Assembly: GCA_029582155.1 (NCBI GenBank) | Contig: CM055896.1 | Coordinates: 28,034,684 to 28,098,683, forward strand | Length of the DNA stretch: 64,000 nucleotides | Reading direction: 5' to 3' | DNA from: Panopea generosa | Lineage: Eukaryota > Mollusca > Bivalvia > Adapedonta > Hiatellidae | Translations under genes and position numbers: made by a program | Shown: one piece after another, positions 1 to 10,860 of the stretch | Layout of the letters: every line of letters begins with the position of its first letter | Position numbering within the stretch: the stretch's first letter is position 1 | Notes under the pieces: model-generated | Databases searched by the model: none | The model's input: only the letters and a program-made list of their open reading frames with translations | What the model was told of the DNA's origin: nothing

Positions 1-1012
1 TGTTTATGCCAGCGTTGGGATGGGAATTTATTCAGATATTTTACCATGTGCTTCTGTACTGTTACACTGTTTATGCCAGTGTAGGGATGGGAAATTATTC
101 AGATATTTTACCATGTGCTTCTGAACTGTTGAACTGTTTATGCCAGTGTAGGGATGGAAATTTATTCAGATATTTTACCATGTGCTTCTGTACTATAACA
201 CTGTTTATGCCAGTGCAGGGGTGGGAATTTATTCAGATATTTTACCATGTGTTTCTGTACTGTTACACCATAAATGTCAGTGTAGGGATGGGAAATTATT
301 CAGATATTTTACCATATGCTTCTGTACTGTTACACTGTTTATGCTAGTGTGGGGATGGGAATTTATTCAGATATTTTACCATGTGCTTCTGTACTGTTAC
401 ACTGTTAATGCAAGTGTAGGGATGGGAATTTATTCAGATATTTTACCATGTGCTTCTGTACTATAACACTGTTTATGCCAGTGCAGGGGTGGGAATTTAT
501 TCAGATATTTTACCATGTGTTTCTGTACTGTGACACTGTTTATGCTAGTGTAGGGACGGGAATTTATTCAGATATTTTACCATATGCTTCTGTACTGTTA
601 CACTGTTAATGCAAGTGTAGGGATGGGAATTTATTCAGATATTTTACCATGTGTTTCTGTACTGTTACACTGTTAATGCAAGTGTAGGGATGGGAATTTA
701 TTCAGATATTTTACCATGTGCTATTGTACTGTTACACTGTTTATGCCAGAGTAGGGATGGGTTTTATTCAGATATTTTACCATATGATTCTGTACTGTTA
801 CACTGTTTATGCCAGTGTAGGGGTGGAAATTTATTCAGATATTTTACCATGTTCTTCTGTACTGTTATACTGTTAATGCTAGTGTAGGGATGGGAATTTA
901 TTCAGATATTTTACCATGTATTTCTGTATTTTTACACCATATATGCCAGAGTAGGGATGGCAATTTATTCAGATATTTTACCATGTGCTTTTGTACTGCT
1001 ACACCGTTTATT
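1..1012. repeat. 67-bp tandem satellite, about 15 copies, runs off left edge
   Basis: A 67-bp unit containing TTTATTCAGATATTTTACCA is repeated head to tail with a few per cent divergence. The array is already in progress at base 1, so its true length is unknown, and it decays near 1010. Several short open frames cross it only because the unit has few stops. It lies 280 bp beyond the 3' splice donor of the CAP-Gly exon, so it is probably in the next intron of that gene. Confidence 0.95.
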
Positions 1013-1290
1013 TACAATTCATTCAATAGAATTCAAGGTGGTTATGGAATTTTTCTCAAAACTCGAGCACTTTTCCTGGATTTTATCCAATGATTTAGAA
1101 TTCAAGAGCTTTACAAGCACATGATGCAGGGTGACCTATTGTAATAGGAATTATTATCCAGGGACAAAAATACAGCAACACAAGACAGCATGCATTACAT
1201 AGAGAGGGTTGTTAATTCAGCCTAGACTAGCAAATAATCATGAATTAACTTAATAAAACAATAATCAAGCATAAAGAATAGCAAGCAAAC
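1013..1290. other. Non-repetitive flank, probable intron of the CAP-Gly gene
   Basis: AT-rich sequence between the 67-bp satellite and the exon donor. It begins with the intronic GTTTGC that follows the exon on the minus strand. I see no further minus-strand exon here, so the downstream coding exons should lie left of the window. Confidence 0.6.
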
Positions 1291-3400
1291 CTGTATCAGC
1301 ACTGGTTGTAGAAAGGAAGGAAATGGGTCGCTCCTTCCTCTGATGTCCAGACTTCAAATCACTCATCAACTTTTTATCATCCATATTAACACAAACTACA
1401 TCTTTATTTATTTCTTCATTTTCATCTATTCCCTTCATGGTATCCCGTTCTATAATTTCACCAGTATTGCACGTATCACCATCTAATACTTTATTTTCAA
1501 TTTCTACCGATTTGGTTATATCCATTTGGCTTTTTTGTTGGGAAAAGCCAGAAGATTCTACTGTACCAACAGTTATTCCAGAATCCAACATTCGGCTCTT
1601 TATGGCTGAATCCACAATAGATCCTTTCATGGAAAGGGCAGATTCTGCCATTGATCCTCTCATTGAAGTCAATGAAATTTCTGACTCTGTTAATGAACCT
1701 CTCATAGAGATCCCAGAGTCGACCATGGGACCCTTTTCTGATAAACTTGCTTTTACATGATTTCCAATAACCTTAGATGCATTCACCTCTGTTTTGCTCA
1801 TCATTGTATATGTGCTATTCAAATGTGTTTGAGGATCTGTATCAAGAAGGCTAGAATTTGGATCAACATTTTGTGTATAAGTACAATTTAAGCACATTTT
1901 ATCATTTATTTGACTAGAAACATCTTCATTTTGTGTGTAAGTTTCATTAAGATTAGCATTCACATGTGCCCTGTCAGCATGGTTATCAGTAAATGGTGTT
2001 GAAGATGTAATATCACCATCATCAAAATCAACAGAATCATTCAAAGTATCTGCTTTTTCAGGAGTTGATCCGGACATTTTTTCTTCTGACACAGCTTCAA
2101 GAGTTTCCTGAGAGGCCTGCATCTGTTGATCGTAATCAACCCCATCTATTCCATCAGCCAATTCATAAAGAAGATCTGTTCGATCCAATGCCAGGTTAGA
2201 TAATAAACCTAAACTTGAATCCCGACTAATCTGCATTGGTTGTGAAGAAAATTCCCCATCTTCAATCATTTCTTGATCAAAGATGAATTCTGGAGATGGA
2301 GACTCCTCTGATGGCTCCTGTGTTGAAGTTTTACTTTCTGACTCCCCATCAAAAGTAATATTCAAATATTGCTTACCATCTGACATTGTTATGTAGTCTT
2401 TACTCAAGCTCCACGAGTCTTCACCACCTGAACTTCCACCTGTGGAAAGTTGAAGTTCATTCTCTAATTTTTCGTCTAGACTTAAAGTATGATTTCTCTC
2501 AAGTTCCTCCATGTCATCTTCATTTGCTGCACTCCTCTGCTGCATAATTTCCCTTTGCAGAAGCTCAACAGCCTCGTCTACAATGGTTTCAGCCATCTTA
2601 TTGCCACTTAATTCTTGTTTTAACAACTGCAATCTTGACAAACCATGCAAGGTTGTTCGGGGTAGCTTGGGCAATTTCCTTTTTGGAATATATTTTTCTT
2701 TTGAATTTTTCTCCTCTTCTTCTGTGTCATGTATTATTCCATTTTCATCTAGACCTAGAATCTCATCATCTGTATCTTGCTCACACTTATCACTTACATC
2801 ATGTGAGCGGTCCTGGTATCCAATCTCATCTTGTATTGGATGAGAGTGACATACTTTTGACTGATTTGGTATCTTTGATACCTTCACTGGGGAACTTATT
2901 ACATTTGACGCCAACTGTGTAACCTTACTGTCAAAATGACTCACTCTTTCTACTGGTGCGAAAATTCCGTGACCATTTCGACAAGTGAAATATCTGACGT
3001 CATTAACAAGACCATCATGTTTACCATCTGCCTCATCAAGTGCTATCCCACACCACAGTCCTGACGCAAGATGAGTGGTGCCGAAATACAACAATGTCCC
3101 AGGTTTGAAACCACCAATAGTGACCCTGTCTCCAATAAAGAATTCTTGGGTTTCTACTTTATTTATCACAGAATTCTGTCCAGGACTGGATTGCGGAATG
3201 GGTATCGGCTGGGTCTTTGGTGTCTGATACTCAACTTCTTGTGGAGGTGGTGAAGGGCTACTATACGTGGAACTTATGGGTTGTTTGAATGTTGTAGAAG
3301 GGGCTGGAAGTTTGGAATAGGACTTCGGTGCCTGCAGAAATGACCGCTTCTTTTCCGGCGGTTTCTTCTCAGGACTCTCACCCTGACTGTCTGAGGAATA
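1291..3400 (-). CDS. CAP-Gly domain protein, large internal exon (partial gene)
   Basis: Internal exon of about 703 codons on the minus strand. The acceptor (TTTCGTTTCAG) lies just before 3400 and the donor (GATACAG/GTTTGC) at 1291; entry is phase 0 and exit phase 1. The open frame runs on to 1265, but its last eight residues are intronic read-through. Exon residues 90-152 form a CAP-Gly domain, the fold that binds C-terminal EEY/F motifs of tubulin, EB proteins and CLIPs. It shows GDRV, FKPGTLLYFG, LWCGIALDE, RYFTCRNGHGIFAP and a variant GKHDG in place of the usual GKNDG. Next come an acidic linker, a basic KRKLPKLPR stretch (about 240-248), a probable helical segment (about 249-317), then an acidic Ser/Thr-rich tail. 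The tail has three LNxTYT motifs and a run of SMRGS/DSGI-type repeats. Expected role: microtubule or centrosome-associated scaffold. CEP350, CLIP-like and other CAP-Gly families were considered; I cannot settle which. Confidence 0.9.
1550..1726 (-). other. Coding repeat block with SMRGS / DSGI motifs
   Basis: Within the CAP-Gly protein tail, short degenerate peptide repeats recur: DSGISMRGS, ESEISLTSMRGS, ESALSMKGS, DSAIKSRM, DSGITVG. Each pairs an acidic-Ser dipeptide with a basic Arg/Lys-Gly-Ser. The pattern suggests repeated phosphorylation or short linear binding motifs; that function is inferred. Confidence 0.7.
1805..1951 (-). other. Coding repeat block with three LNxTYT motifs
   Basis: LNETYTQN, LNCTYTQN and LNSTYT occur about 20-23 residues apart in the acidic tail. 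They are close enough in sequence to be an internal duplication. Such spaced motifs usually bind one partner repeatedly, but the partner is unknown. Confidence 0.65.
2945..3133 (-). other. CAP-Gly domain coding segment
   Basis: About 63 residues with the glycine, aromatic and hydrophobic pattern of CAP-Gly. The binding-groove signature normally written GKNDG reads GKHDG here, one Asn-to-His change. The conserved Trp (LWCG) and the terminal GHGIFAP are present. Only one CAP-Gly is visible in this exon, whereas classical CLIP-170 proteins carry two. Confidence 0.9.
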
Positions 3401-4578
3401 CTGAAACGAAACAAAATATGTATTTATATTAAAGACATTTATTTATAACAACAGCTGTCAGAAGAAAGGAAGCTTGGCCTTTGAAGCTTGTCTCAAAATA
3501 AGAGCTATCTGATTATTGAGAATTAGATGAACACTTGGATCAATTTCAATATAAGTATTAAGAAAATCTCACTTGTGCCCCTGATGGTAGCAGACAGTTG
3601 TGATATTTCAATTATGAATGACTAGTGAAATGCAAGCAACTCAGTTTCAATGAAGCTAACATGCAACTTAAAGTAAAATAAAAGCTGTTTCACTAATTAC
3701 CCCTCAAGTATGTTGGACTTATTTAAGTTGTGTTGATATATTATTACTTGCTTTTGTAACATGTCTTGTACAAGATTCGGTCTATGCCATCAGGTTAAAA
3801 CTCAGACAGGATGTAAATAAAACTGATTCCACGAATAAATAACTTAAGTATGGAACTTAAAAATTAGGTTCTAACTAGGCAGGTTAAACTATAACTTCAA
3901 CAATAATCTAAGTTTTACTCTTATTTTTTATGAGTAAAATAACAAATTGTTACATTTAATACAATTTCAAAGTAACAATGATCAATACAGATATATATTA
4001 GCTTTAAATTATATTGCGTCCAGTTGTCTAACAATAAATCAATAAATTATCAACTTTGACTAAGTCTGAATATTACTTAAATTACTGTTACTTTAATAAT
4101 AATTAAAGTACCAAAATTACTGCTTAAAAAGGTGTAATATATAACTTCACTTTAAAAATGGTTACTTAGTTACTTTCTGAATTAAACAAATAAATAAATA
4201 ATGCACCCTGCTGTATTTATAAATAAAACAACAACAAAAAAATGGCAATAAGTACTTAAGAAAGTGAAAATCCGAGTTTTCTACTTAAAGCCTGCACTCC
4301 TTATTAGGCACACCAATAACTATGTGCATTGTGCACAAATCGTAACCAATCGTAACGATCGTAACCAAAGTTAGCACACCAACTTTATTGTGCGCTCAAA
4401 CCACACGTAACTGATTGATTAAATTTCAAGATTAATTAAGTATTATCAAAATTTACTTCAAGTCAATAAACAAAAAACTATTTAATATGATTCTTACATT
4501 TAAATAACACTGCTATAAACTTTAACTTTTAATAAATATACAAAGGTACTGAAGTTCTAAAGTTTACTAAGCTTGCTA
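3401..4578. other. AT-rich intron next to the exon acceptor; no recognisable feature
   Basis: Begins with the minus-strand acceptor of the CAP-Gly exon. I looked for minus-strand donors with an upstream ATG in the matching phase and found none convincing. One donor-like site (ATTTAAAT/GTAAGA, at 4498/4499) would yield only a non-coding exon. Confidence 0.5.
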
Positions 4579-4633
4579 GTCGCTATGACAACAATTCCCA
4601 CCATGCAATACTGTCAACATCCAAAATGGCGGA
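4579..4633. promoter_or_regulatory. Promoter-like cluster: X-box, ZNF143-like and YY1-like sites
   Basis: Three motifs abut within 55 bp. GTCGCTATGACAAC (4579-4592) fits the RFX X-box consensus RYYNYYATRRNRAC. AATTCCCACCATGCAATA (4593-4610) matches the ZNF143/Staf type. CCAAAATGGCGGA (4621-4633) matches YY1 and includes an ATG. Such combinations mark core promoters of housekeeping and ciliary genes in animals. The flanks are AT-rich, so the local richness is distinctive. The direction is not certain: the YY1 orientation favours rightward transcription, while the CAP-Gly exon lies leftward. Confidence 0.55.
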
Positions 4634-4737
4634 TAAAAGCATGGTCAAACAATAACAGAGAAGTGTTTACGGATAACACATTTTATCTAGCCATGTAACT
4701 AGGTCAACAATGCTGCTGTTGAAAGATACAATATTAG
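4634..4737 (+). other. Possible first exon of a rightward gene
   Basis: Downstream of the YY1-like site, an ATG at about 4710 opens MLLLKDTIL and then meets a donor-like TATTAG/GTAAAT after 4737; without splicing it stops two codons later. The ATG inside the YY1 site gives only a nine-residue uORF (MADKSMVKQ). I found no matching downstream exon, so this rests on promoter context and one donor. Confidence 0.25.
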
Positions 4738-5015
4738 GTAAATGATTACTTGACAAGAAATGTAAAACAAAACATTTAAAATAGGTAAGTTAATTCTTTG
4801 AATAGATGTCCGATAAATTATAGACTGTCAAAATACGGGGCATTACAATATGACTAGTATTTTCTAATACAGGATCTTATTAAAAAGACACTGGAGTATT
4901 GCAAGCAATACAAAAGTCCCCCTCTGGTTTGCAGGTAGCAACAACAATTTTTGTAAGACTGAAAATTTAAAATGACTTGCATTATATCCTTATTGCCCTT
5001 GCAAAGTTTCACAAA

Positions 5016-5256
5016 CCAGCTTGGTCAGACAGATGGATGCTAGACAGATGGGCCAGACAGACGGGTGCAAGACAGATAGGCCAGACAGATGGATGCTAGA
5101 CAGATGGGCCAGACAGATAGATGCCAGACAGATGGGCCAGACAGATGGATGCCAGACAGATGGGCCAGACAGATGGAGGCCAGACAGATGGGTCAGACAG
5201 ATGGATGCCAGACAGATGGGCCAGACAGATTGATGCCAGACAGATGGATGGAGGGT
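5016..5256. repeat. 28-bp minisatellite (CAGACAGATGG), about 8 copies
   Basis: A 28-bp unit made of two related half-units (CCAGACAGATGGATG and CCAGACAGATGGG). It starts directly after a sequence reading TTGCAAAGTTTCACAAACCA, typical of the Helitron-like core repeats elsewhere in the window. It probably arose inside a decayed copy of such an element. An open frame through it is a repeat artefact. Confidence 0.9.
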
Positions 5257-5790
5257 AAACCTTAAGTTCCCTTTGGTGAAACGGTAATGGGACTAAAAAC
5301 TTTAAACAATTAATAAAGGGGCCATAATTCTGCCTAAAATTAAAAGTGAGTTTTCCCAATTGTCCCCTTGGGTGCCCTAAATAACAGTTTCCAATTAATC
5401 AAGTGAGGTTTTGCATGTTGCTAGTTAAGATTTTCCATGTTAGCTGCTATTACGCAAATAAAAATGATAAAATGATGCGACTTGTCATTGCAAGAGACAA
5501 ACAATCATTTTACAAAGTGACATTAGCCAACAAATGACTAAACCCTGATCTTGACTATTTGGCAAATTCCACCAATAGTTCTGTATTCTATATACCCCTA
5601 ATTTTATAGTAGTCCCAACGGGTAACAATAATATTGATTTATCATACACGCTTTACAGTACTTCTGCTAACTGGCCATCACAAATCATTGATTTACGTAC
5701 AAGAATGCAAATTTTCTAGTCTATTAGCAAAATACTAGTTGAATTATTGCAAAACATTAGAAATCCTCCATTTGAATGAGACATATAGAT
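5257..5790. other. AT-rich non-coding; traces of Helitron-like core sequence
   Basis: The first 100 bp carry a phrase (AAAGGGGCCATAATTCTG) common in the core repeats of bivalve Helitron-like elements. The remainder shows nothing I can assign. Confidence 0.4.
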
Positions 5791-6075
5791 ATACCGTATA
5801 TTCCATTATTAACACCCCCCCCTCTTATAAACGCCCCCAACCTATTTTTCTGGAAAATCAAAAAATAAAATGTACCTTTCTAAATGAAAATTCCTTTAAT
5901 CCAGATACTTAAAAAGCACAAACTCACATAAAAATTGTATGTTGGTAATATCAAATAAACACTAAACATACATTTTAGTTCTATACACTGTTGTTAAATT
6001 TGCTTTTTTTATTAAACGTCCCCACCTTGTAAAATGAAACGCCCACAGGGGCGTTAATAAGAGAATATATGGTAT
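5791..6075. mobile_element. MITE, 285 bp, with 28-bp imperfect terminal inverted repeats
   Basis: The left end ATACCGTATATTCCATTATT and the reverse complement of the right end (6048-6075) agree at about 24 of 28 positions. Inside are C-rich stretches and GGGGCGTTAATAAGAG-like sequence, with no coding capacity. TA at the borders suggests a TA target duplication, consistent with a Tc1/mariner-type or similar cut-and-paste element, but it is too short to be sure. Confidence 0.75.
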
Positions 6076-6560
6076 ATGTTAGAAATTCTCCATTTACATG
6101 ACATGCTTTAGTTGAAAGTTCATAAACTTGTATGTAACACATGTAAAGTGGTTCATATAAACTTTACTCTTTACATGTAAATTCATATTTCATGAATATT
6201 CAACAAATAAAGTTCATTTCTTATATTTGATTATGTACTGGATTAACTGGGCCAAGCCTTGTCCACATTTATCCAGCACTGCCACACATGTAAAGTATGT
6301 TTTGTATCCTTAAGTTTAAGTTAATGAACGGCAAATGATGCTAATTATTCGATTAATAAATCAATCTATTCAATAAAACAGATATAACACATACAACTTT
6401 CAACCAAGACATCCTACCACATCATTAAGATCCCCAGTGTTTTGGAGGTCAGCAGGTCAAAAGTCATGATCGCTGTGACCGCAATCAAACTTTTTCATAG
6501 AAAACTTTAAATTTTGATTTCACTCAGTGATTTTGTGTAAATTGTGGACAAAATCAACCA
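6076..6560. other. No feature recognised
   Basis: AT-rich, no open frame of note, no tandem structure. Confidence 0.5.
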
Positions 6561-6564
6561 ATTT

Positions 6565-6650
6565 CTTTGTCACCGAGAGCTAACAGATGATCAGTTTCCT
6601 TGGATCCTGGAACGTTAACCAGTACTCGAGCACACCCAATATATGTTTTA
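6565..6650 (-). mobile_element. SINE-A fragment (minus)
   Basis: Matches the middle of the intact SINE at 56007-56297 in reverse orientation, including GAGAGCTAACAGATGATCAG and CCAGTACTCGAGCACACCCA. The tRNA-like head is missing. Confidence 0.7.
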
Positions 6651-6874
6651 CTTAAAGATCAGAAACAAGAAAGTTTACAGAAGGATTGAACAACTGTTGA
6701 ACTCCATACCATGACACGTCCATTTCTCAAATAGGGCTTATAAAAATTACACTGCATTGTGTACAAATGAATAAAAAAAATAGCTGATAATAATTTCTTA
6801 TTATTGATTGTAAAACCATGTCTTAAAAACAATAACAATCATGCATCATTTAACTGTATTACTAAAGCAAGCAT

Positions 6875-6975
6875 GTTTAACCCACATGGGCCTAACTCCA
6901 ACATGCAATAGCCTTACTCCAACATGCAAAAGCCTCACTATAACATGCATGGGCCTTAACCCAACATGCAACACA
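6875..6975. repeat. Short degenerate repeat around CCAACATGCAA
   Basis: Four loose copies of roughly 22-28 bp, each ending in AACATGCA, alternating with GCCTNACT. Small and diverged. Confidence 0.6.
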
Positions 6976-6984
6976 ACTCACTTT

Positions 6985-7080
6985 ACCTGATGGTAATTAT
7001 GCTGAGTACTGGTTCTACCCAGAAACACTTCGAGAGTGATTTGTAAGAACTTGTTTTACAATCAATGTAAAATAATAAAA
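6985..7080 (+). mobile_element. SINE-B 3' fragment
   Basis: Contains GAGTACTGGTTCTACCCAG followed by GAGTGATTTGTAAGAACTTG and a TGTAAAATAATAAA end. This is the 3' half of the family seen more fully at 31250 and 40484. Confidence 0.65.
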
Positions 7081-7499
7081 AAAAAGTTTAATGTTTAGGT
7101 ATAAATTTGCTGACAGAAAACAAACACACAAGCTCAGGTACTTCTGTACTCTGCTTCAAATCAATCTTAATTTATAGTTGAAATTCAGAGAAATTAAAAC
7201 TGAACAAAAAAAAGTTTTGTATCAAACCTGCTTTTTGTAAATCATTTCCGTCTGCCGGTATATTTAAGGGGATCAACATCAGCCACAAACTATCACATAT
7301 AAAGTTATCATCCACAATATTACCCTTAAGCTGCAGTTTTTCTGAGTTGATTTTACATAATTTACATAGAAATCAAAACACACCGATCACACCTGAATGA
7401 ACCCAGTGATATAAGTGACTGTAATCAGAAAGAACGCAGGATTTATGAAATGAAAAGGCCAAATACAATTTTTTGTGGTTATCAACTCCCTGATACATA

Positions 7500-7695
7500 G
7501 TAACACTTCTGGCCCGCTATTATGGATAAGTGGTGTAGTGTGGGGGATAGAGTGTTGGTCACTCACACCAGAGGTCATAGGATCAATTGAAGACTTGACA
7601 CAATGACCTCTTATAAGCAACACCCAATACTGGTTCTTACCAAGCAAACGTTCTTCAGGGTGATTCGCAAAAACTCATTGCTTACTAACATAATA
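7500..7695 (+). mobile_element. SINE-B copy, degenerate
   Basis: A tRNA-like head region (GGTCATAGGATCAATTGAAG) is followed by CAATACTGGTTCTTACCAAG and GGGTGATTCGCAAAAAC, in the order of the SINE-B family. Any open frame here is incidental. Confidence 0.55.
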
Positions 7696-7804
7696 CCAGT
7701 CCTGATTTAATAAAGCACTAGATTGATCTTATTCAAATGCCTGAGTTATGTAATTCCATGTATACTACTGCAAACACCATGTTATGTATTTATATTTGTC
7801 TCAT

Positions 7805-7975
7805 TATCCCAGAATTTGAGGGGCGTGGTTTTGATCCTCCAACACAGTTACATGTGGTGTCCTTGAGCAAGACACTTTATCCACATATGCTTTGTACTGG
7901 TTCTACCCAGGACGATCTTGAGCATGATTTGTCTATATAATTTGTTTCACACTCACGGTAAAACAAGTAAGTTTT
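7805..7975 (+). mobile_element. SINE-B copy
   Basis: Carries TTGATCCTCCAAC, TGTCCTTGAGCAAGACACTT, TATCCACATATG, TACTGGTTCTACCCAGG and a TTTGTTTCACACTCACGGTA tail region. All are shared in order with the copies at 31250 and 40484. Confidence 0.75.
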
Positions 7976-7979
7976 AATC

Positions 7980-8699
7980 ACTCACATTATACTAATGTTT
8001 AATCACATATTATGTAACTTGTTCTTATTAACAATTCAAAACTATTTGAAACTTTTTTAATACATAGACAGTGACTAATTTACAGACTGCTGCTTTTTGT
8101 TTCACCCATTTATGTATCGTTGTTTTTTTTAAATCAATAACATTAAGTTATGCACACAAGCCTGTACTATACAGGTGATGTTTTATAGACTGTTATACAA
8201 TATTCAATAATATCCACTCAGCCAAAAACGGAAGTGAAACGGTGTGAACTAATAATGAGATGTACAGGTAATAATAAAGCTGCTTTTTTAACCTTTATGA
8301 TAAGCATGATGTAAATATTGATTAAATCAACAGGTGTCCCAACCACATAACAGAAAACCAGAGGTGTAAAACAGAGATAATGGGATCACATTTCAAAATA
8401 TTTTACAGCAAAAATAGTTTTGGTTGCAGCCATTCCAACATGATTTGTTTTTTATGATAGGTAAAATGTAAGCCCTGACAATGTTAACACGAGAGATGAC
8501 TTTCCTTTTGTTTGGCAAGGCTTCCAAAAAGTGGACGAGGTTTTTTACTGTCATAAGAATTGCACTCATTTGGAAACAATCACCAAACTAGCATGAAGAG
8601 TTTTTCAGTAATATTATGGTGAAATAAAGTGATGTTTAGTGTTGCTTTCATCACATTTTTTTCAGTCATATCATGACAGTGTCTACTAAAGTATTCTAA
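7980..8699. other. AT-rich non-coding, nothing recognised
   Basis: No coherent open frame, no tandem repeat, no splice pair. The 89-bp array starts just to the right. Confidence 0.5.
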
Positions 8700-9330
8700 G
8701 CTCGCCACACTGGAGTATCATGCCACCTCACCCAGTCACATTATACTGACACTGGGCAGACCAGATCTACAACTTTCCTCTAAATGCTGAACACCACACT
8801 GGCGTATCATGCCACCTCACCCAGTCACATTATACTGACACTGGGCAGACCAGATCTACAACTTTCCTCTAAATGCTGAACACCACACTGGCGTATCATG
8901 CCACCTCACCCAGTCACATTATACTGACACTGGGCAGACCAGATCTACAACTTTCCTCTAAATGCTGAACACCACACTGGCGTATCATGCCACCTCACCC
9001 AGTCACATTATACTGACACTGGGCAGACCAGATCTACAACTTTCCTCTAAATGCTGAACACCACACTGGAGTATCATGCCACCTCACCCAGTCACATTAT
9101 ACTGACACTGGACAGACCAGATCTACAACTTTCCTCTAAATGCTGAACACCACACTGGAGTATCATGCCACCTCACCCAGTCACATTATACTGACACTGG
9201 ACAGACCAGATCTACAACTTTTCTCTAAATGATGAGCTCCACACTGGAGTATCATGCCACCTCACCCAGTCACATTATACTGACACTGGGCAGACCAGAT
9301 CTACAACTTTCCTCTAAATGCTGAACACCA
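8700..9330. repeat. 89-bp tandem array, about 7 copies, nearly identical
   Basis: The 89-bp unit contains CACTGGCGTATCATGCC, CCCAGTCACATTATACTGAC and CTACAACTTTCCTCTAAATG. Copies differ by only a few bases, so amplification or homogenisation is recent. The motif CCCAGTCACATTATACT also forms the core of the 105-bp array at 38228-39530, so both derive from one dispersed repeat family. Confidence 0.95.
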
Positions 9331-9334
9331 AGCA

Positions 9335-9425
9335 ACGAAACTTCTGGTAACAATTTTTAAATCTTTGATATGACCTGACCGGGGATTGGACCCATGACCT
9401 TCCGCATGCAAGGCATGGTTATATA
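9335..9425 (-). mobile_element. tRNA-derived SINE head fragment (minus)
   Basis: On the minus strand it reads GCATGCGGAAGGTCATGGGT then CCAATCCCCGG, a tRNA B-box-like segment. No complete cloverleaf. Confidence 0.5.
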
Positions 9426-9429
9426 ACAA

Positions 9430-10860
9430 ATGTGTAATTTTGGTGAAGATGAAATAATAACTCCAGATGCTGAAGGGCACACAAGGTAAATTCATCCAAT
9501 AATGCAATTTTTAACAATTCAAGGGCCATAATTTTGACCACTTCAAATACTTGTCTGATCATATTACGTTAACTAAATAGAAATTTCAAAAATTATCAAT
9601 AAGAAGTAAAAGTTAAATCATCTTTTTTCCCCCACATCTGACGGTCCACTGTACCACCAAAACACCAATATATAAAAAACTTTTTTGTTCAAGAGTTACT
9701 GAACCTCAGAACCCACTACATCAAACCATAATTTCTTTCTGTGGACTTGTTACAGAAAAGAATGAGCGCTGTACAGAAGTGACTGAAGGCAACGGTATCT
9801 TACTTATAAGATTATCTAACATGTAAGATTCAACCAAATACTGTTTGTGGTAGAACTTGTACACAAGGCCAAATAATGTAATTATTAATATTCAATTAAA
9901 TGGCCACAACTCAAACATATATTATACAGTTTATCCAACACAACTACAAGAAATATCAGAATTTAAAATTTATCAGAACTACTTTTTAAGTTTGGTGAAA
10001 AGAGAGCTCTCTGAAATGTCCCATCTATACACTTTATCACAAAGAAACCTCGCTGCCCCATGCATAAACAATGATGCAAAAACCAAAACTCTTGTCTGAA
10101 ATCATAACTTCTTGAAATTCTGGCACTTTTACAAGCAACATTACAAATATATCAATATCTTTGGCTGCCAGTCCCTGCCAAATCACTACATACGATGATG
10201 TCATCAAGTTATCAAATATATAATTTGTAGCTATGAGGGATTGATTCAATTCCTGAATTATAAAGCTCTATAGAATATAACTACAAACTGTATGAGGTCC
10301 AAGAATTCTGTCTGGTGAAGGATTTTATACTGCATAATAATTCTTAACAACAAATTATATAAAATCTAATCTGGATAACATTTTACATACACATGTATAT
10401 AAATTATGTTGATTAAAATTGATTAAGACAAAATCAATCCCAGCAATTAATGAAATCAGTTGATACTCATGAATTTGTGTTTGATGGTAGATTACTACAT
10501 GGACAGTTCACCAAGTACCACCCATATAGACTACATCAGGATCTAAATACACAGGTAAGCAGGGATCCACTGTACCTATATACCCTATACCCCCAGTATT
10601 AGATGCATATATATACATTATTATATCTGAATAGAACCGCTATGCTTTGGCAAATAACAAACTGTATACTTCGTTCTGTATTATGTAGAATAGCATTAAG
10701 TTTTGTTTTCAACTATTTTTGTGGACAAAGTTACACATTTTAACAGATTTTGTAAAATTGTGAAGAGAAGCAAAAGACTTTTTACTGAACTTTGATAACA
10801 AAATTATGTTTTATTGATTTATATTTTAAATTTGTATAAAATTTGAATTCTTTTAGCATG
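9430..10860. other. Non-coding; scattered Helitron-like core traces
   Basis: AAGGGCCATAATTTTGACC (about 9520) resembles the core repeats of the other elements. The small open frames here show no domain and no codon pattern. Confidence 0.4.

Noticed and set aside
1265..1290. C-terminal residues GLLAILYA of the CAP-Gly frame
   Set aside because: They follow a GATACAG/GTTTGC donor and are most simply read-through into the intron.
3167..3169. Start of the CAP-Gly protein at a GTG
   Set aside because: The frame continues upstream without a stop for 77 codons to a good splice acceptor, so this is an internal codon.
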